A stretch of 64,000 nt of DNA from Rhyacophila brunnea. Taxonomy: Eukaryota; Arthropoda; Insecta; Trichoptera; Rhyacophilidae. The stretch lies in the NCBI GenBank assembly GCA_022495005.1, contig JAGYXB010000653.1, positions 1,736,001 through 1,800,000 of the forward strand, in the 5' to 3' direction. The position numbers and the translations under genes are program-made. The notes beneath the pieces were generated by a model. That model was not told the origin of the DNA. It saw nothing but the letters and a program-made list of their open reading frames with translations, and did no database searches. This document shows, in pieces, positions 47,305-60,384 of the stretch (the stretch's first letter is position 1; each line of letters begins with the position of its first letter).

Positions 47305-47649
47305 CTAAGGCCTTGTTGGCTTTTTCTTTTGTTCAGATAATTGGTACGGCATAAAACACGGTATGCAAAGGGATACTTTGCAATTTGTTACTGAGCTTCG
47401 TATCACTTTCAGCGTAGTGCTGCAATAACCACATCTACGAAGTGTACATTTTTCAGGATAATGATTTGAATTGATATCGTCAGGAAATGGAGGTCGACCA
47501 ACCCTTTTTCGTGAAGTAAAATATCCTATCAGCTGATCGGCTAACTTGTTTCTAAAGTGAAGATGTGTAATAGGTTTTTTTTCATTATCCAACACAGCTT
47601 GGTATTCTGTAATTCCTTCAAATAATCTCAGGAATGCGTCTTCACCCAT
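47305..47649 (-). pseudogene. piggyBac transposase C-terminal fragment
   Basis: About 115 codons: DAFLRLFEGITEYQAVL (remnant of the AFxLF helix of the DDE domain end), THLHFRNKLADQLIGYF, GRPPFPDD, then a cysteine-rich tail CTLRRCGYCS...CKVSLCIPCF. The HFRxxLxxQLIG helix followed by a CxxC...CxxC zinc-binding domain is the usual C-terminus of piggyBac transposases (DDE_Tnp_1_7 family). The catalytic aspartates lie upstream in the full protein and are missing. The stop at 47305 is probably the natural end. Confidence 0.82.
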
Positions 47650-48245
47650 ATTTCTAGGTCTTTCGCACTAAAACCTCCGCTTCTCCCATTTTCCATACTC
47701 AGACAATAAAAAAAAAATTTGTTCTGCAATATAGGCTTCTACTTATACATATAACATTCCATAACCATTTTATTTCATTCTGAGATATGTATTTCAAAAA
47801 ATTATTGCAGTTTGAATGAAAACAAAAACAATTATTTTTACCTGCGATTTTTATGGAAATCATTTTTTCAAAGAATGACACATATTATCAAATAACTCGA
47901 TAGCGACTAATTATTCACAAAAAATAACTAGTAATTGTGAAAGTTCACTATATTGTTATATGAAATTAGATGTATTGTGGTTTAGAAATTATTTTTAGTG
48001 TCTATATTATGTAAATCAAAAAGGGTCCAAATTATACAATTTGAGGTTAGATTTTCGACATGCCACTCAATAATTTGATATTATTTTACTATAACACATA
48101 CAATTTATAGGTAAAATACAAAAAAACTATATATTTTTATGTATAGTATAAATGTACATACTTTGTTTTCAGTAAACAAGTCGCAATTTTCGAAAAACAA
48201 GAACTTAAAAACACTGTTGTTGAAAAACTGGCAGCTATCATGTCG

Positions 48246-48280
48246 CTAAATGGACACCGGTCAGATAACTGACCGGGACA
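48246..48280. repeat. piggyBac subterminal inverted repeat, right
   Basis: CTAAATGGACACCGGTCAGA followed by TAACTGACCGGGAC is the reverse complement of the left repeat with few mismatches. It includes an 18-bp near-palindrome, CGGTCAGATAACTGACCG. Confidence 0.8.
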
Positions 48281-48474
48281 CATTTTTCGTAATCTACTCA
48301 ATATGTGCAAACTTCAGGGCGATTGGTCAGATTCAAGACCTCTGTGCGTTATCTGAGAATGATTAAAACCCATAAGGGTGATTATAATTTGTAAAATTAT
48401 AGAAAAATAGACCTTAATGTTGCCGGTCTCAAAACTATCCGTTTTTCGCTTATGACCTATAAAGGGTTAAATTA

Positions 48475-49880
48475 GGTCAAATGATATTTGTTTGTATTAA
48501 TATAAATTATGTAGTGATAAATAAATAGATAAGATATTATGTTAAAAAAATATTTTTTAAATAAATATATTACACAATTTTCATCCTAGAGCCGGGGTGC
48601 AAAGTTATGAAGCAATATAATCAACATGTCTTATTATAATTTTAATTTACAGTTTAAGCGTTAAACCAATTTTATAGACCTATAATTTATTTTACAAAAT
48701 TAAAAGCATACCTACATATAAATTTTTATTTATTTTTTCCATAGTAGAAAATTTTTGAACATAGTTAGATAATACCTATTAGATTAACATAGTAATAATG
48801 ATTTCATTGAAAATGAATGTGAAATATGCACCGGTGACCGAGTTGAGTAAATCGTTGTTAAAGTTACTTATGTGATTGATTGTAATTTTTTCAACATTCT
48901 ATAAATGACATAATATTCTCAATTAATAATCTGTTATTATTATTCTATGAAATATTCTTAGTATGCACATATTCATAGTGAAGTATTTAAATGAATACTA
49001 GTCTAGCCAAAATAATATATAAGTCTACGGAGTGTAAATCTATGTTAGGAATAAAGTCTAACTTTTATATAAAGCAGTAACATGTTTGAATCCCGTTTCA
49101 CGCATAACTAAGTAGTATTAGATGATGTGAAAACACTTTATAACTTATTTCATTAAAGTTCACTTGCACCTTTTTAATCCTCAGTACCTCAATCGGTTTA
49201 CAGTGATATACCTATATTTTGTTTGTTTACGAATGTTAATTGTTCTATATTTGAAAATTGGTTTTTGGCACTGTTTTTAGAAACATTCGAATACATGTAT
49301 TTTTTGTTTGATTTCGAAACAATCGTTTGAAAAAAATATTCAAGGGAAATCGAAATTGTACGAAAAACAATATTTTGCCTGTACACGAAATATGTATGGA
49401 TGCATTGTCCAAAGAACCTTTAGCGCTCGCCTTTTGACCGTCCACAATGAAAAGAATTCCTGGAATATGGCGGCTTTAATTTGTGCAAAACGCTCGTTGG
49501 AGGGAAAAATAATGCAACCGTAAAAGACGAATGCAATTGCACTGCATTTTATGGGAATTCCACAATTCAGATGCTTTTATGCAAAACTGGCTACAGTCAT
49601 AATTATTAATTGCACAAAAAAATTAACAATAAATTTATTATCAAGATATTTCTGAGTAAATTAAATTAAGTAAGGAATTTATGTAAGGAAAACGTACAAT
49701 ACGATTTACATTAATAATATTGTATTGTTTAAACGAAAGGTAACTACCTATGTACCCAACTATTTTTTTACACGTACCTACCTAAAAATTGTATCTGTTT
49801 ATAAAATATAACTAAAATAGTGTTACACCAGCATCTAAAAGGTTAATATTCTTTGATGATTTAGTAAATAAGCTTTATAA
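48475..49880. other. AT-rich DNA, no gene seen
   Basis: No gene supported. GC rises modestly at 49390-49570 without a convincing frame. A weak B-box-like word (GTTTGAATCCCGTTTC) lies near 49085. Confidence 0.45.
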
Positions 49881-49885
49881 ATATT

Positions 49886-50125
49886 TCGCTAGATTTCAAA
49901 ATCAGCCAAATCCATGATAGATGAAAGGAGAAAAACAACATTTTGTTTTCTCAAGTAGACAGTCACAAGGGTGAAAGTTTATATTATTTCGACTATAGAA
50001 TATTTAAAATTAATAAGTTCCACATTTAGATAATGCAGAAATGTTAGAAAGCAGTAGTTCTTCAGAAATTCACAATAAATCAAAAATACCTAAAGGTGGA
50101 CTTGGCTGATTTTGAAATCTAGCGA
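49886..50125. mobile_element. ~240-bp MITE with ~28-bp terminal inverted repeats
   Basis: TCGCTAGATTTCAAAATCAG followed by CCAAATCCA at the left is mirrored by GGACTTGG then CTGATTTTGAAATCTAGCGA at the right. The interior has no coding capacity. No certain target duplication was found, so the superfamily is not assigned. Confidence 0.82.
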
Positions 50126-50129
50126 CAAA

Positions 50130-53100
50130 AATATTCATCATTATTTTTTAACTAACTTTATACGCAGATGACACAAAAATAAATTACGTATGACATTTTT
50201 CAAATAAAGTGAAACGAAACACCAAAGATATCGTTGTTAAAGGTAGGATCAAAAATATCTGCAAGTTTTGTGGTCCAGTAAATAAAATTATGATTTTACT
50301 AAGTATTTGCATCCTGACTCCTCATTTTCAGGTTTTTTATGCGAAAAGCCAACGTTTTCAGTACGTAGTGTGATTAATTATTCGCCGTTTATAACACAAA
50401 GAAGTTTTTAGTTTCCCTCTACGACCTTCTCTTTTCCTCGCATTATATAAAATAACTGGTGAAAACTTATATTTTTTTTGTTTTCGTTTCTTCCCGTCTC
50501 TTTCACACTTATAGTTCAACGTTATTTCTTAGGTGAAATATGAAACGAGAAGCGCGAATTTCAATTGTCTTCACACTGTTTATGCTATACGGAATAATGA
50601 CATTGTTGGGAAAATAATAAATACAGTACTTACTGAAAAATAAAAGAATCCGTGAAAACGGCACGTGTATACCATTCAATATTAAGTTTCAAGCATTTTA
50701 ACATAAGTATCTACATTCCTTTTAACCACAACTTATGTAAATATAACATGTATATTTAAATATTTTGGTTATAAAATACTACAAAGATCTACGTCCGTTA
50801 TAAGTATAACTAGATTATGAATATTTTTGACTCTCGTTATTTCTATTCATTTATTACTCATTGCGTCAAAAATTATTCACAAACGACTAAGAAGCTAAAA
50901 CATGTACATATTATAGGAATCACTAACAAAATATAATAACCATGTCTTTTAACATTAGCACATTTAGTAGGTTACTACAATATTTTATGGTGGCGAACTA
51001 TCATATTATTTGCTAATCTGGAGAATTTATTAATGATATAATAGACCTTGTAATATTATTTTGTAATTCTATCGTTAATATCAATACCCAATTTCAATAA
51101 GGAAATAACTCAATGTTTCAAGGTTTTAAGTTAATAATGCCGATCAATTTAGAAAAACTTTCTCTTTATAATTCAGCAAAAAAATAGTCAACAATAATTT
51201 ATTCAGTGTGTCATAAAATCGAATAACCCTTTCTGAGATTAATCATTAATTCAATCATATACTAAAATGTCTTAGTTACATAAATCCTTATTAAACTGCA
51301 AAATTTCACTGTGAAATGCTAAATTCAACTAAATAAAATTTAAAAAAATATACATTTGCTTCAAAATTAAGGTTTTAAAATTAAAATGAGATTTTCTGCA
51401 AAAAAAATCAAACGCCATTATCTTGGAACAAGATTTTTTGAGTTGTTCCCCTATTGAAATATTATGGTATCGATAGCTATATTTATAATCTACAAGAAAA
51501 AAAATACAATATCTGTTGGGACTTGAACCCGCATCCACCGAATTCACGCTAATGTACTACCTAATTACGAAAAATTAAGCAGTAGTAAATATATCTAAAA
51601 ACGATTAATAAATTTCGTTAATTATTATGGCAATCGACTTTTGTTGTTTGAATAAATAAATGTTAGATTCACAAATCTTATGAATCGTTCGTGGAATAGA
51701 AAAAAATAGTTTATTATTTATTATACACAATATATTCACCTATATTAATATCTACCTATAATCGGAGGTAGACAAACTCATCAGCTGTTTTGATTTAATA
51801 TTCTCGTTTAGTCTGAGATAGGCTTATTATAAGTAGTGCTGTTCATTTGATATTATTATTATTAGTTAATGTGAAATATCGATTGATTACTTTCATTGGC
51901 ATCGAATGCATAAGTTTGCAACATAGTGTACTTAATCCCCAAGAGGCCACGTCATACTTCACGTGTGCTCAAGCTGATGGATTAATATTGCATAAAACTG
52001 TTCAATGGTTACTTTATCATAAGCTACGACATAAAACTCTTCGCGGATAAGGATATAAATTAAAATAACGATGAACACGATGGATTTTGTATAAGCTCGC
52101 CTTAGAATTTTGTGTGTGCAATGTTACAAACTGACATCAAAAGCTTGCAAATAGAAATTATAATACAAACATGCATATATTATGTATTATTATTATACAG
52201 AATGATTGAATTACATGAAGTCTCATCATGATAATTTAATGAAAATGAAATCACCATCAGTGGCTTCCTCCGATAATTTCATCCACTTATCTATTTTAAC
52301 AGTGGGTTATTTTTAATTGTATCAAAAGTATATGTAAGTCATTTTTAACTGTATATAATATGGCTATTCTAACAAATCACTTAACTTAAAAAAATATGAT
52401 GTCGTATTCCAACAGTTAATTGTCCCGCGAAAGGAACTGTCAGGCGTGATCTTTTTAAACTCGATTTTGGAAGTAAATAATAATTTACTACATTAGCGCG
52501 TCACCGGCTCAACTCAACTTCATAATTACTAACCACTACTATAACCGTAGAGTTAAGTATTGCATACTGTCCTACAATAATTGCTTTTATCCCTTATTGA
52601 CCCATATGTGTGGCGGAAATATTATTTATTATCTTTATGTTTAAGGCAGAATTGATTTCGAAAACTCTGAGGTGTACATTTATATGTGTCTTTTTTAGCG
52701 TTAGCGATATACTAAGTGGGACTATTTTTTATGATTAAGTATTAGTTTAAAAACACTCAAGAAATATCAATGAAATAGAATCTACCAAGGTACCCAATTT
52801 CTTTATTCATCAAAGCAATTGTAATTTTACCGCTGTCGAAATGTTTATTTTTATGTTACTTGTTGGAGTACCTTCTCTTTATTTACATAATATATTTTTA
52901 AAGAAAACTTCAAAAACCTTCTGCTTGTTTGCTTGTTGAAAGTACTGCCTTTGTGCTAACCTGCCATCTAAATACACGAATAACGATGAAGTGGCAACCC
53001 CCTTTTCCGCCATTGAATAAAGGACGCATCGCATATTATCACCTCTTCATGCCGAGGCTGTATCAAATTCTCCATCATCTTTATACAATGTTACCTTACA

Positions 53101-54780
53101 TGTGTTATACCCATCATACTTTCAAGACATCAAATTCAACGAGCAAACTTTTAAAACATTGTCTTAGTGAATTTTTAGATCTTCGCTTAGTATGGTAATA
53201 CATTATCACTACACTTATCGTTGTATCTATTTTTCTGGTAGAGTATGTATATTAAATTTAAAATATATTCAGCACATTGTGTGATATTTTAATATATTTA
53301 TTGTGGATGCAAAGATATAATTTAAATTTATAAAAAACTAACAGAAAATATTAAAGTTTATTGTACAAATATGCAATGAAAGGGGGAAAATATATAAAAT
53401 AGTACTGATGGAGGGTTTTTATTTATCAATTGATTATTTATTATCAGTATTTTTTTTAAACTGCATATCCAAAATATTTAAGAATGCTCTTCAATTAATT
53501 TATAATGACGTCAAAACTGCAAGATTGGTACGTTTATTGGAAGCATATTATTAATTATTAGTATTCTCAGTCGGCAAGTGAAAGCCATGTGATCGAATCC
53601 CATACCATCCAAGATTTTTCGAAGCGTTTTCATAATGGTTGCATTTTTGAGGTTTTTCTAAATTAAGATTATTCTGATCTGATTGATGTGCCTATTTTAT
53701 TGGAAAGAAGTTGTTTTTAATAGTATTGAAAAATTAATCATAGACTAATAGTTTTTTTTTTTATTTTTATCAAGCACTTGCGATAATTAAGCAATACGCT
53801 TGAATACTTATATGTAACTAAGATAATGTCATTTTATTAATATTGGAATACGAATTATGCTTCTTACAAGAAATATAATATTATTATTATGTGTTAACAT
53901 AAAATATTTTATTCATTTGGATTGAGTTTGGCATAAAAGGTGCCTATCTTTTTTACATCGTTTTTTTTAACCTAGAATGACGTGGTTTTTCACAAAAGCT
54001 TTCATATACACCCACGGTAAAATGAAAACGGTACCTACTAAAAGACGTCTCTATTGTTGTTTTACAATATCCTGTCAAGTCAAACGATTAGCTTTCACTC
54101 AAACATATTTTTAGTACATACTCCATAAAATAATAAAAAAAAAAGTCACTTTTATGAAGGGGTTGGAACGATAGGCCATTGGAATTTTATTTTTATAGCA
54201 ACTTTGATAAACGATATTTTTACAAGTTGTAAAAATATATTTTATATTTTCACAATACGTTTTCATTTTTTTTTCAGTTTGTAGTTGTGCACAATATTTT
54301 AAATGATATTTAATTTAATAATTATTATTATTCTATAACAATATTCATTTTCATTTTAATATTTTGAAATGATTTTTATCAATACAAACCTACCTACTAA
54401 ATTAAGACAAAAATATTTTTTTAATATAAGATAAAATTTGAACTGATTTCATCAAGATTTTGTTTGTTGAAAAATAAAATAAAAACTCTCACTCGGCATA
54501 TTGCAAGATCTCAAATTTGTCGGCAAGTTTGTTTCCATAACGACTCGCTTTTCTACCAATTGCAGTTTCACAAAGTTTCAACATACTTTCAAATAAAAGT
54601 TCCGAAGCCTAAATTCACAAATATATTCATATGGAGTCCCTTCTTACTGTATAAGTTTCCAAATCGTCTTATACCATATGTTGTTGGTTTATGTTATGAT
54701 AGAATATAATTTAAATATATGTTATTGCTAATGTATAATATGCAGACACATTATTATTTAAGTGACATAAAATAAATAAT
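50130..54780. other. AT-rich DNA, no gene seen
   Basis: No gene supported. It contains the tRNA-like relic at 51513-51570 and another weak B box near 53600 (TGATCGAATCCCATACC). The 89-codon frame at 52929-53198 has no recognised domain. Confidence 0.45.
51513..51570 (-). repeat. tRNA-like sequence, probable SINE head (minus strand)
   Basis: On the minus strand TTAGGTAGTACATTAGCGTG resembles a degraded A-box region, followed by a perfect B box in GCGGGTTCAAGTCCCAAC. The arms do not make a credible tRNA, so a SINE relic is preferred. Confidence 0.45.
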
Positions 54781-54785
54781 AATTA

Positions 54786-55552
54786 TCTAATATATAAAAA
54801 TCAATATTTGTTTGTTTGTTTGTTCATATTTTATGCGCTGTCATATCGTTCATCCGATTGCGATAAAATTTTGTCAACTTATTGCTTGAACTTGTGCGAA
54901 GGTTATAGGCTATATCTTATATATATATAAATGAATGTCTGTCTGTCTGTCCCGTATGCGTTTCTATACCATTCATCCGTTTACGATGAAAATTTGGTGA
55001 GTTGTTGTGTGCAGAACCGCGAAGGTTTCTGAATTAGAAAAATCATCTGCTTCTTCATTTCATCACTTCATCTTTTTCTTCATCATCTTCTTTTATTCGT
55101 ATGGTTCCTATACTATTCATCCGATTGCGACGAAACTTTCTCCAGTCGTCGTGCGCACGCCCGCGAAGATTTCTGAAATAGAAAATCATTTTCTTCTTTT
55201 ATTTGTATGCGTTCCTATACCATTCATCTGATTTTGATGAAACTCTTGTCAGTTGTTGTGCATACACCTGCAAAGGTTTCTAAATTAGTATTATATAAAA
55301 TACAAAGTTTGTTCCATCCAATTTTGAATTTTTGACTACATATTGATACAATTAATAACCTTTGCATATTTCGGATTCGATTTTAATTTAGTGTTATTTT
55401 GTTTGAGTTTTACTCCTATTAGAATTACTTTCATATTGCATATTGTATTACACAGATATTTTAATATTAAAAAGATAATTACTTTTTTTTTAAATATCTA
55501 AGATAAATGTATCCACGAAGCGACCCTGTGCAAAGCCGGGAACTTCAGCTTG
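54786..55552 (+). mobile_element. Helitron-like element, uninterrupted copy
   Basis: Begins TCTAATATATAAAAATCAAT after an A and ends AAAGCCGGGAACTTCAGCTT then G before a T, agreeing with the copy at 8552-10254 at both ends. It has no terminal inverted repeats. Four internal ~105-bp repeats (near 54830, 54955, 55100 and 55205) share ATTCATCCGATTGCGA and GCGAAGGTTTCTGAA; the tail from 55300 (TTTGTTCCATCCAATTTTGA) is also shared. A/T flanks agree with Helitron insertion between A and T. No coding capacity is present, so it is non-autonomous. Confidence 0.75.
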
Positions 55553-55559
55553 TATAATA

Positions 55560-57385
55560 TTAAAATCATATGGGCTTCCACTTACGAGATATGTATATTA
55601 GCCACTTGCTCAACCTATTAGGTCCAAACTCTGACTCAAACATTAATATGTGTACTTGCCAGATCCAGAATTCGAATCTGGGACCGACGACATAATACGA
55701 GATATACGTAATATAAAATGTATATTTTTGCAATAATCTCGTAAATAAATATTTGTTGTAGGTATATAGATACTTGAAATTTAGTACACTGGGCCAAGTT
55801 ATGCATTATACTTACACACAAATGTGACTCCTTGATAAAATGGCTAACCACTAATTTTCCTGAACATTTATTGAGAAAATACAATACTATTAATTTTTGA
55901 TGAAATTGTGGTTTTTACAATGCTTTTTTACCTAATTAATTATAAATAATATGACATAATATTATATGTATAATAAGACGATCTTAATGAGATATCCTGA
56001 TCGTTTAATGTCATTTTAGATCGTTATGGTAGTCATGGCAAAAATGGAATAATGATACATATTTTTCGCCATCAATGATTAGTGACAGTTCAGTCGACGA
56101 TTAACGAAAACATTCGGTAATCATCAACATAACTGTTTTTGTTTTAGTTGTGAGCTAAAAATTGGGAATATTTTGCTTTCACCACGACTCTTGTGAACCA
56201 TTTCTCATTCGGGGTGATCGACTTGAGAATTGTGTTAGTATAATAATTTGACCTTTAGATAAGCTCTCAGTGCTTTGTGGTCCTTTTAGCATCTATGCAA
56301 GTTCGTGTGATGTTTTCATGTTCCACGAAAGAGTCATACAGAGATTATCATATAGATCTCCAAAGAGTTGGTATAATTTACCTACTAATTATTAGTAATT
56401 TATTTTAAATGGTTAACACTGAAAATAACGTTAAACTATTAAGAAATAATTCAAAATCAATTAGGTATTAACACTTCCTTCTTTCGTGATTAATATTATA
56501 TTATCTAGCAAGAATATTAGATACTGTGTTCATTTAGTATCTATTCAGAAAATAAAATCGATAAATGCTCTCCGATCACAAAGTGAAGCATGTGCTCATC
56601 ATCAACAACCTACTATGTCATAGCTATCAGGTCAAGGGGCTTAACAAACAAAGTATCATTTTATATTATAAGACCCGTATGTGAATTTTATTACTCTGTT
56701 GGATGGCTTGTTATTAACGATATATTGAAACTTCGATGTAAGATCGCCAACAGCATATTATTTCCGCTTTGACAAGTGTTTTATCTCAGTCAATCGGAAC
56801 CTTCATAAATAATATGACATTCATCTATAGGCAGTAAAACATAAACAACGATATAAGTTATTTTGAAGGACTCATACCTATGATTTCACGGAGAAGTTTT
56901 ACCCTTTTTCTTTATAAATAAATACATCGAAATAGCTTTTTTTTAAAGATAGCTTTCTTATTTTATTTTATTTAGTGAAGTTATGGTAAACCTGTAATAT
57001 TCGTATTACCTCTGACGCGTGTGGAAATTCTGGTATGCAAAACAATTTTATATAGGTGGGATCGTCCTGAAAAATAAGTCATGTCCTAGATTCAAATTGA
57101 CTCTGAACCTCAACAAAAAACTTCCTGGAAGTTTAAATGTAACTTTTATTTAACAAGCGGCTTGTATATATACGTAGCGTCTAGTTTTACCTTAATAAAT
57201 ATAAACCTGGTCAGGAAAATCAATATGGAGGAAAAGGCTACCCGGACGAAATTCAAAACGGGAATCAAAAGAGAGCGGCAAGCATCATGAAAAAAATTGG
57301 AAAGATAAGTTAAAAAAGCTGTCCACCTGGATTTTAGGCGGAGGTTTTTTATTGAGAATTTAGAGATACTTGCTTTTCCCTCCAC
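55560..57385. other. AT-rich DNA, no gene seen
   Basis: A tRNA-like B box within CCAGAATTCGAATCTGGGAC (55668-55687) may be a SINE relic. The rest is unassigned. Confidence 0.4.
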
Positions 57386-57387
57386 CA

Positions 57388-57418
57388 CCTACCACGTATC
57401 TACACCCGTTATGCAGGC
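57388..57418 (+). repeat. Dispersed repeat shared with the window's right edge
   Basis: CACCTACCACGTATCTACAC followed by CCGTTATGCAGGC closely matches CACCTACCACGTTTCCACAC then CCGTTATGGAGGC at 63968-64000. The family type is unknown, and the second copy runs out of the window. Confidence 0.7.
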
Positions 57419-57419
57419 G

Positions 57420-59985
57420 TATACCATGGCATAATGAACGTTAGGCGTTCTTCAAATTTTTGCCAAAAGAATCCCAGGAGCAACTTCCCATGACTTTGGT
57501 TGGCGTGCACTAGAGTGTGCGTGATTCCTACTTCGATATAATATAATGTATTAAAGTCAATTCTCGATGTGAAAAGATCTTCTCACTGGCCGTAAAATGC
57601 TGCAAACTTTTTGAAGACTGAAATTTTTTCCGTCGTATACACAGTCGCTATGGCCGACCGGTTCGTTTTTTTAGCGATACTACTAGCGTGACCTTGTTCC
57701 GGTTCTAAGCTCCGATGCTAAATCGTAATGGGATAAACTATGTAATAAGTAAGTATAAAAAGTTTCGCCACCGCCGATCTAGTGACTTAATATTATTATT
57801 GTAATAGTCAATCGTCTATAATACACTATTTTTGTATTCAACGAATAATTCACAATAATTAAGGCGGAATAAAAAAAACTTGAGTTATTTAAGTTATAAT
57901 GTGAAAACTTTACTGTACCTTTGCATAGTGCTTATTGCAGTTATCTATGTTAACATAATATATTGACGTTATATTTTTCATATTATTTTAGACAGTTTTT
58001 ATAACAATCCATCTAAATATTCTGAATAATTATGTTTTCGTATATTTTATGCATAACTATGGTCTTGGGAAATTCGTATCGGATGCTTCCAGCACAGTTT
58101 TGAAAGGGGTTTCTCGTTTATTAAATTGAAATATAGCATGTACCTAATAGAGAGAAAGCAAATGTAGTGTATTTGTCTGCATATGTAGAATATGTAAATA
58201 ATTGACTCAGTGAGTTATTCCACGGGGGTATGATAATAATATTATGATGGGAATGCTTTCCTTCTGGTATAAATCACACATGTTTCATAATATTCAAAAT
58301 GGTCAATAATATTACAAATTATAATTATAGCAATATAACAATATACCTACGTTCCATTCAAAATAAACTCTTGTTTCAGGGAGTATCTCAAAATAATTTG
58401 TATATCAAATAATAATTTATGGAATCGATCGATTTGATTGACACTAACCTAAAATTTTAATTGTATATCTTGTAATTCTATACAACATGTCTTATATTGT
58501 TAAGGTTGGTGTAATAAGTGCATGCATTTAGGCGGGCACAAAAGGGTGAGGAGTTTCTGGTTCGGACCCCCCACCCTTCCAGAAACGGTAAAATAAAAAA
58601 AATGGATCATTTTCAACTCCTGACTCATCTATTTCGGCCGAGTTTCAGTACACGAGTACATAGGATACTTCATGTCATTAAAGATAAAAGACGGCAGAGC
58701 AAGTCAAGTTTCTTTTTTATTTTCTAAAACTCCAAGGTACATGGTTTCTATATAGTTCCTATACAGTATCGTTTCGGGACAAGGCAGTGTGGTACTAAAA
58801 TCTTTTCACTCTGACATATTTATAGCATCATGGAAGGCGGCCGTGTACAAATTGCAACCGTATATAGATGGCGGGTGAAGATGGGGTTACTCAAATTATG
58901 GTCTTCGTCAAGATTTCATGAGTTGGGTGTCGAACAGCCTTCTCAACGAGTTGGCCTCATTCCGTTCGGCATTCTACGACATGCAGGGCCTGTGGTCACT
59001 AGAAGACTAGTAGTGCTGATCAATTAGTAAGCCTATCTGGGGCATCTAATGTTTGTTTTAAAGTACCCTCTCACCGATACATTTTTTCTTCGATACAATT
59101 GCTTCGCATTGCTCTGACCTATGATGCTCGTAGCGGTTTAATGGAAAGAAAAAACTTGCGCGACCACCTTGCGCCAACGAAACATTCGGTGCGAATTATT
59201 TCGATGACGCAGTCGACAACATTGTATTTGTAGTGCACAGATATCGCAATGCAAATTACTAAGATCCTTATTGAGTTGGTCCGTAATTAGCGCATACTTT
59301 ATGATTTTTCTGACAGGGGTTATAAAAACATTTGTAAAAAAAATGGGAGAAAAATTAATGAAAACAGTATGTAGGTAGTCATTTATGTAGACAAATAGTA
59401 TTATGCTGAGCATTGAACATTCTGTCTTCTGTCACTTTGACATTTATATTTAGTCTATGGCTGGAACCTGTGCTGCCATATCATTTTCATAGAATTATAA
59501 TACATTCATTTTACATGAAGTGTGTACAAGTTTTTGTAATTGACGTGAAATATTTATATTATTGACTATTTTTTAACATCTGGCGCGGAAATAAAATTAT
59601 TTAGTCTATGGGTGCGAAACTGACGCATCAGTTTGATGCTAAACACAGAATTCCCATCAAATGCAAGCGAAATATTTTCGGTTGCCGTTGCGTTGCAAAT
59701 ATTTCGGATTGGTTTGTGGAGTTTATCCGATGCGACATGTCTAAAACACAAGGCAGCGCGGATGACAAAAACGAATACTAGTGATCCTAATTATTAGTAT
59801 CATTAAGCCACGTGTATTCGATAACAATTAATTTGTGGATGTGTGACCTCGCAATAACTCGTTGGTGGACCTGCAGGCCAAGTGTTTATCGTTAGACTCA
59901 AAGTATGGAGTGTCTTATTGGTGGTTGAAGTGACAAAAAGCTATTATAAGTAGCAGGTGGTTATAATATAAATTGTACGTCAAAC
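57420..59985. other. Mixed DNA with GC-richer islands, no assigned gene
   Basis: GC rises at 57420-57520, 57610-57780, 58510-58700, 58830-59040 and 59570-59770. The most protein-like piece is a plus-strand frame at 58879-59010 containing YSNYGLRQDFMSWV and SFRSAFYDMQGLWSLED, but I recognise no family and the frame is closed on both sides by stops. These islands may be decayed transposons. Confidence 0.4.
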
Positions 59986-59989
59986 ATTA

Positions 59990-60379
59990 GGTACATCGTA
60001 GCACAGTTGGCCGTGAGCTTTCTATCGGAATAAAATGACCGTATACTATACGGTCTCCAATTTATTTGATTCAATATTAGCATTAATTCAATTTTCATAT
60101 GCGATTTTAGCAAAATTCATAAATTAAAGAATGAAAACGTACCCTAACTTAACCTAACCTAACAATTAATCCAGTGTATTGGCTATTTTCAAAATTTGAT
60201 TGCCGCTAGCTTTCTGTAAACCCACAAGAACCGTGTTTTATTTAGACATGAATATTATCTCAGTACTATACGACCCAAAGAAGTTGGACGGTCTTTAATA
60301 TTCGACCATATATTTCCGATACAACATTTAATAGGTGAAATGTAATATGGCGAACTGCATACGTACAAATTTCTGGACA
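59990..60379. mobile_element. ~390-bp MITE of the CAGTTCGCC family
   Basis: The left end reads GTACATCGTAGCACAGTTGG, CCGTGAGCTTTCTATCGGAA and GACCGTATA. The right end, on the other strand, reads TTTGTACGTATGCAGTTCGC, then a diverged CATATTACATTTCACC and TATCGGAAATATATGGTCGA. The ends are therefore long, diverged inverted repeats. Single ends of the same family lie at 13088 and 20646. The centre has a TTAACCTAACCTAAC run. No coding capacity. Confidence 0.65.
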
Positions 60380-60384
60380 GGGTA

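Larger units (their letters stand above)
46991..48466. mobile_element. piggyBac-type element with TTAA target duplication
   Basis: Ends are CCCTTTATAGGACA on the left and, inverted on the right, CCCTTTATAGGTCA; TTAA lies outside both (46987-46990 and 48467-48470). TTAA targets with CCC-starting ends define piggyBac. Subterminal inverted repeats at 47127-47161 and 48246-48280 strengthen this. The 1476-bp body contains only the C-terminal ~115 codons of a transposase on the minus strand, so the element is an internal-deletion, non-autonomous copy. Confidence 0.92.

Noticed and set aside
57640..57760. 5S rRNA-derived SINE
   Set aside because: The GC-richer stretch has words such as GACCTTGTTCCGGTTCTAAG but no convincing 5S internal promoter order.
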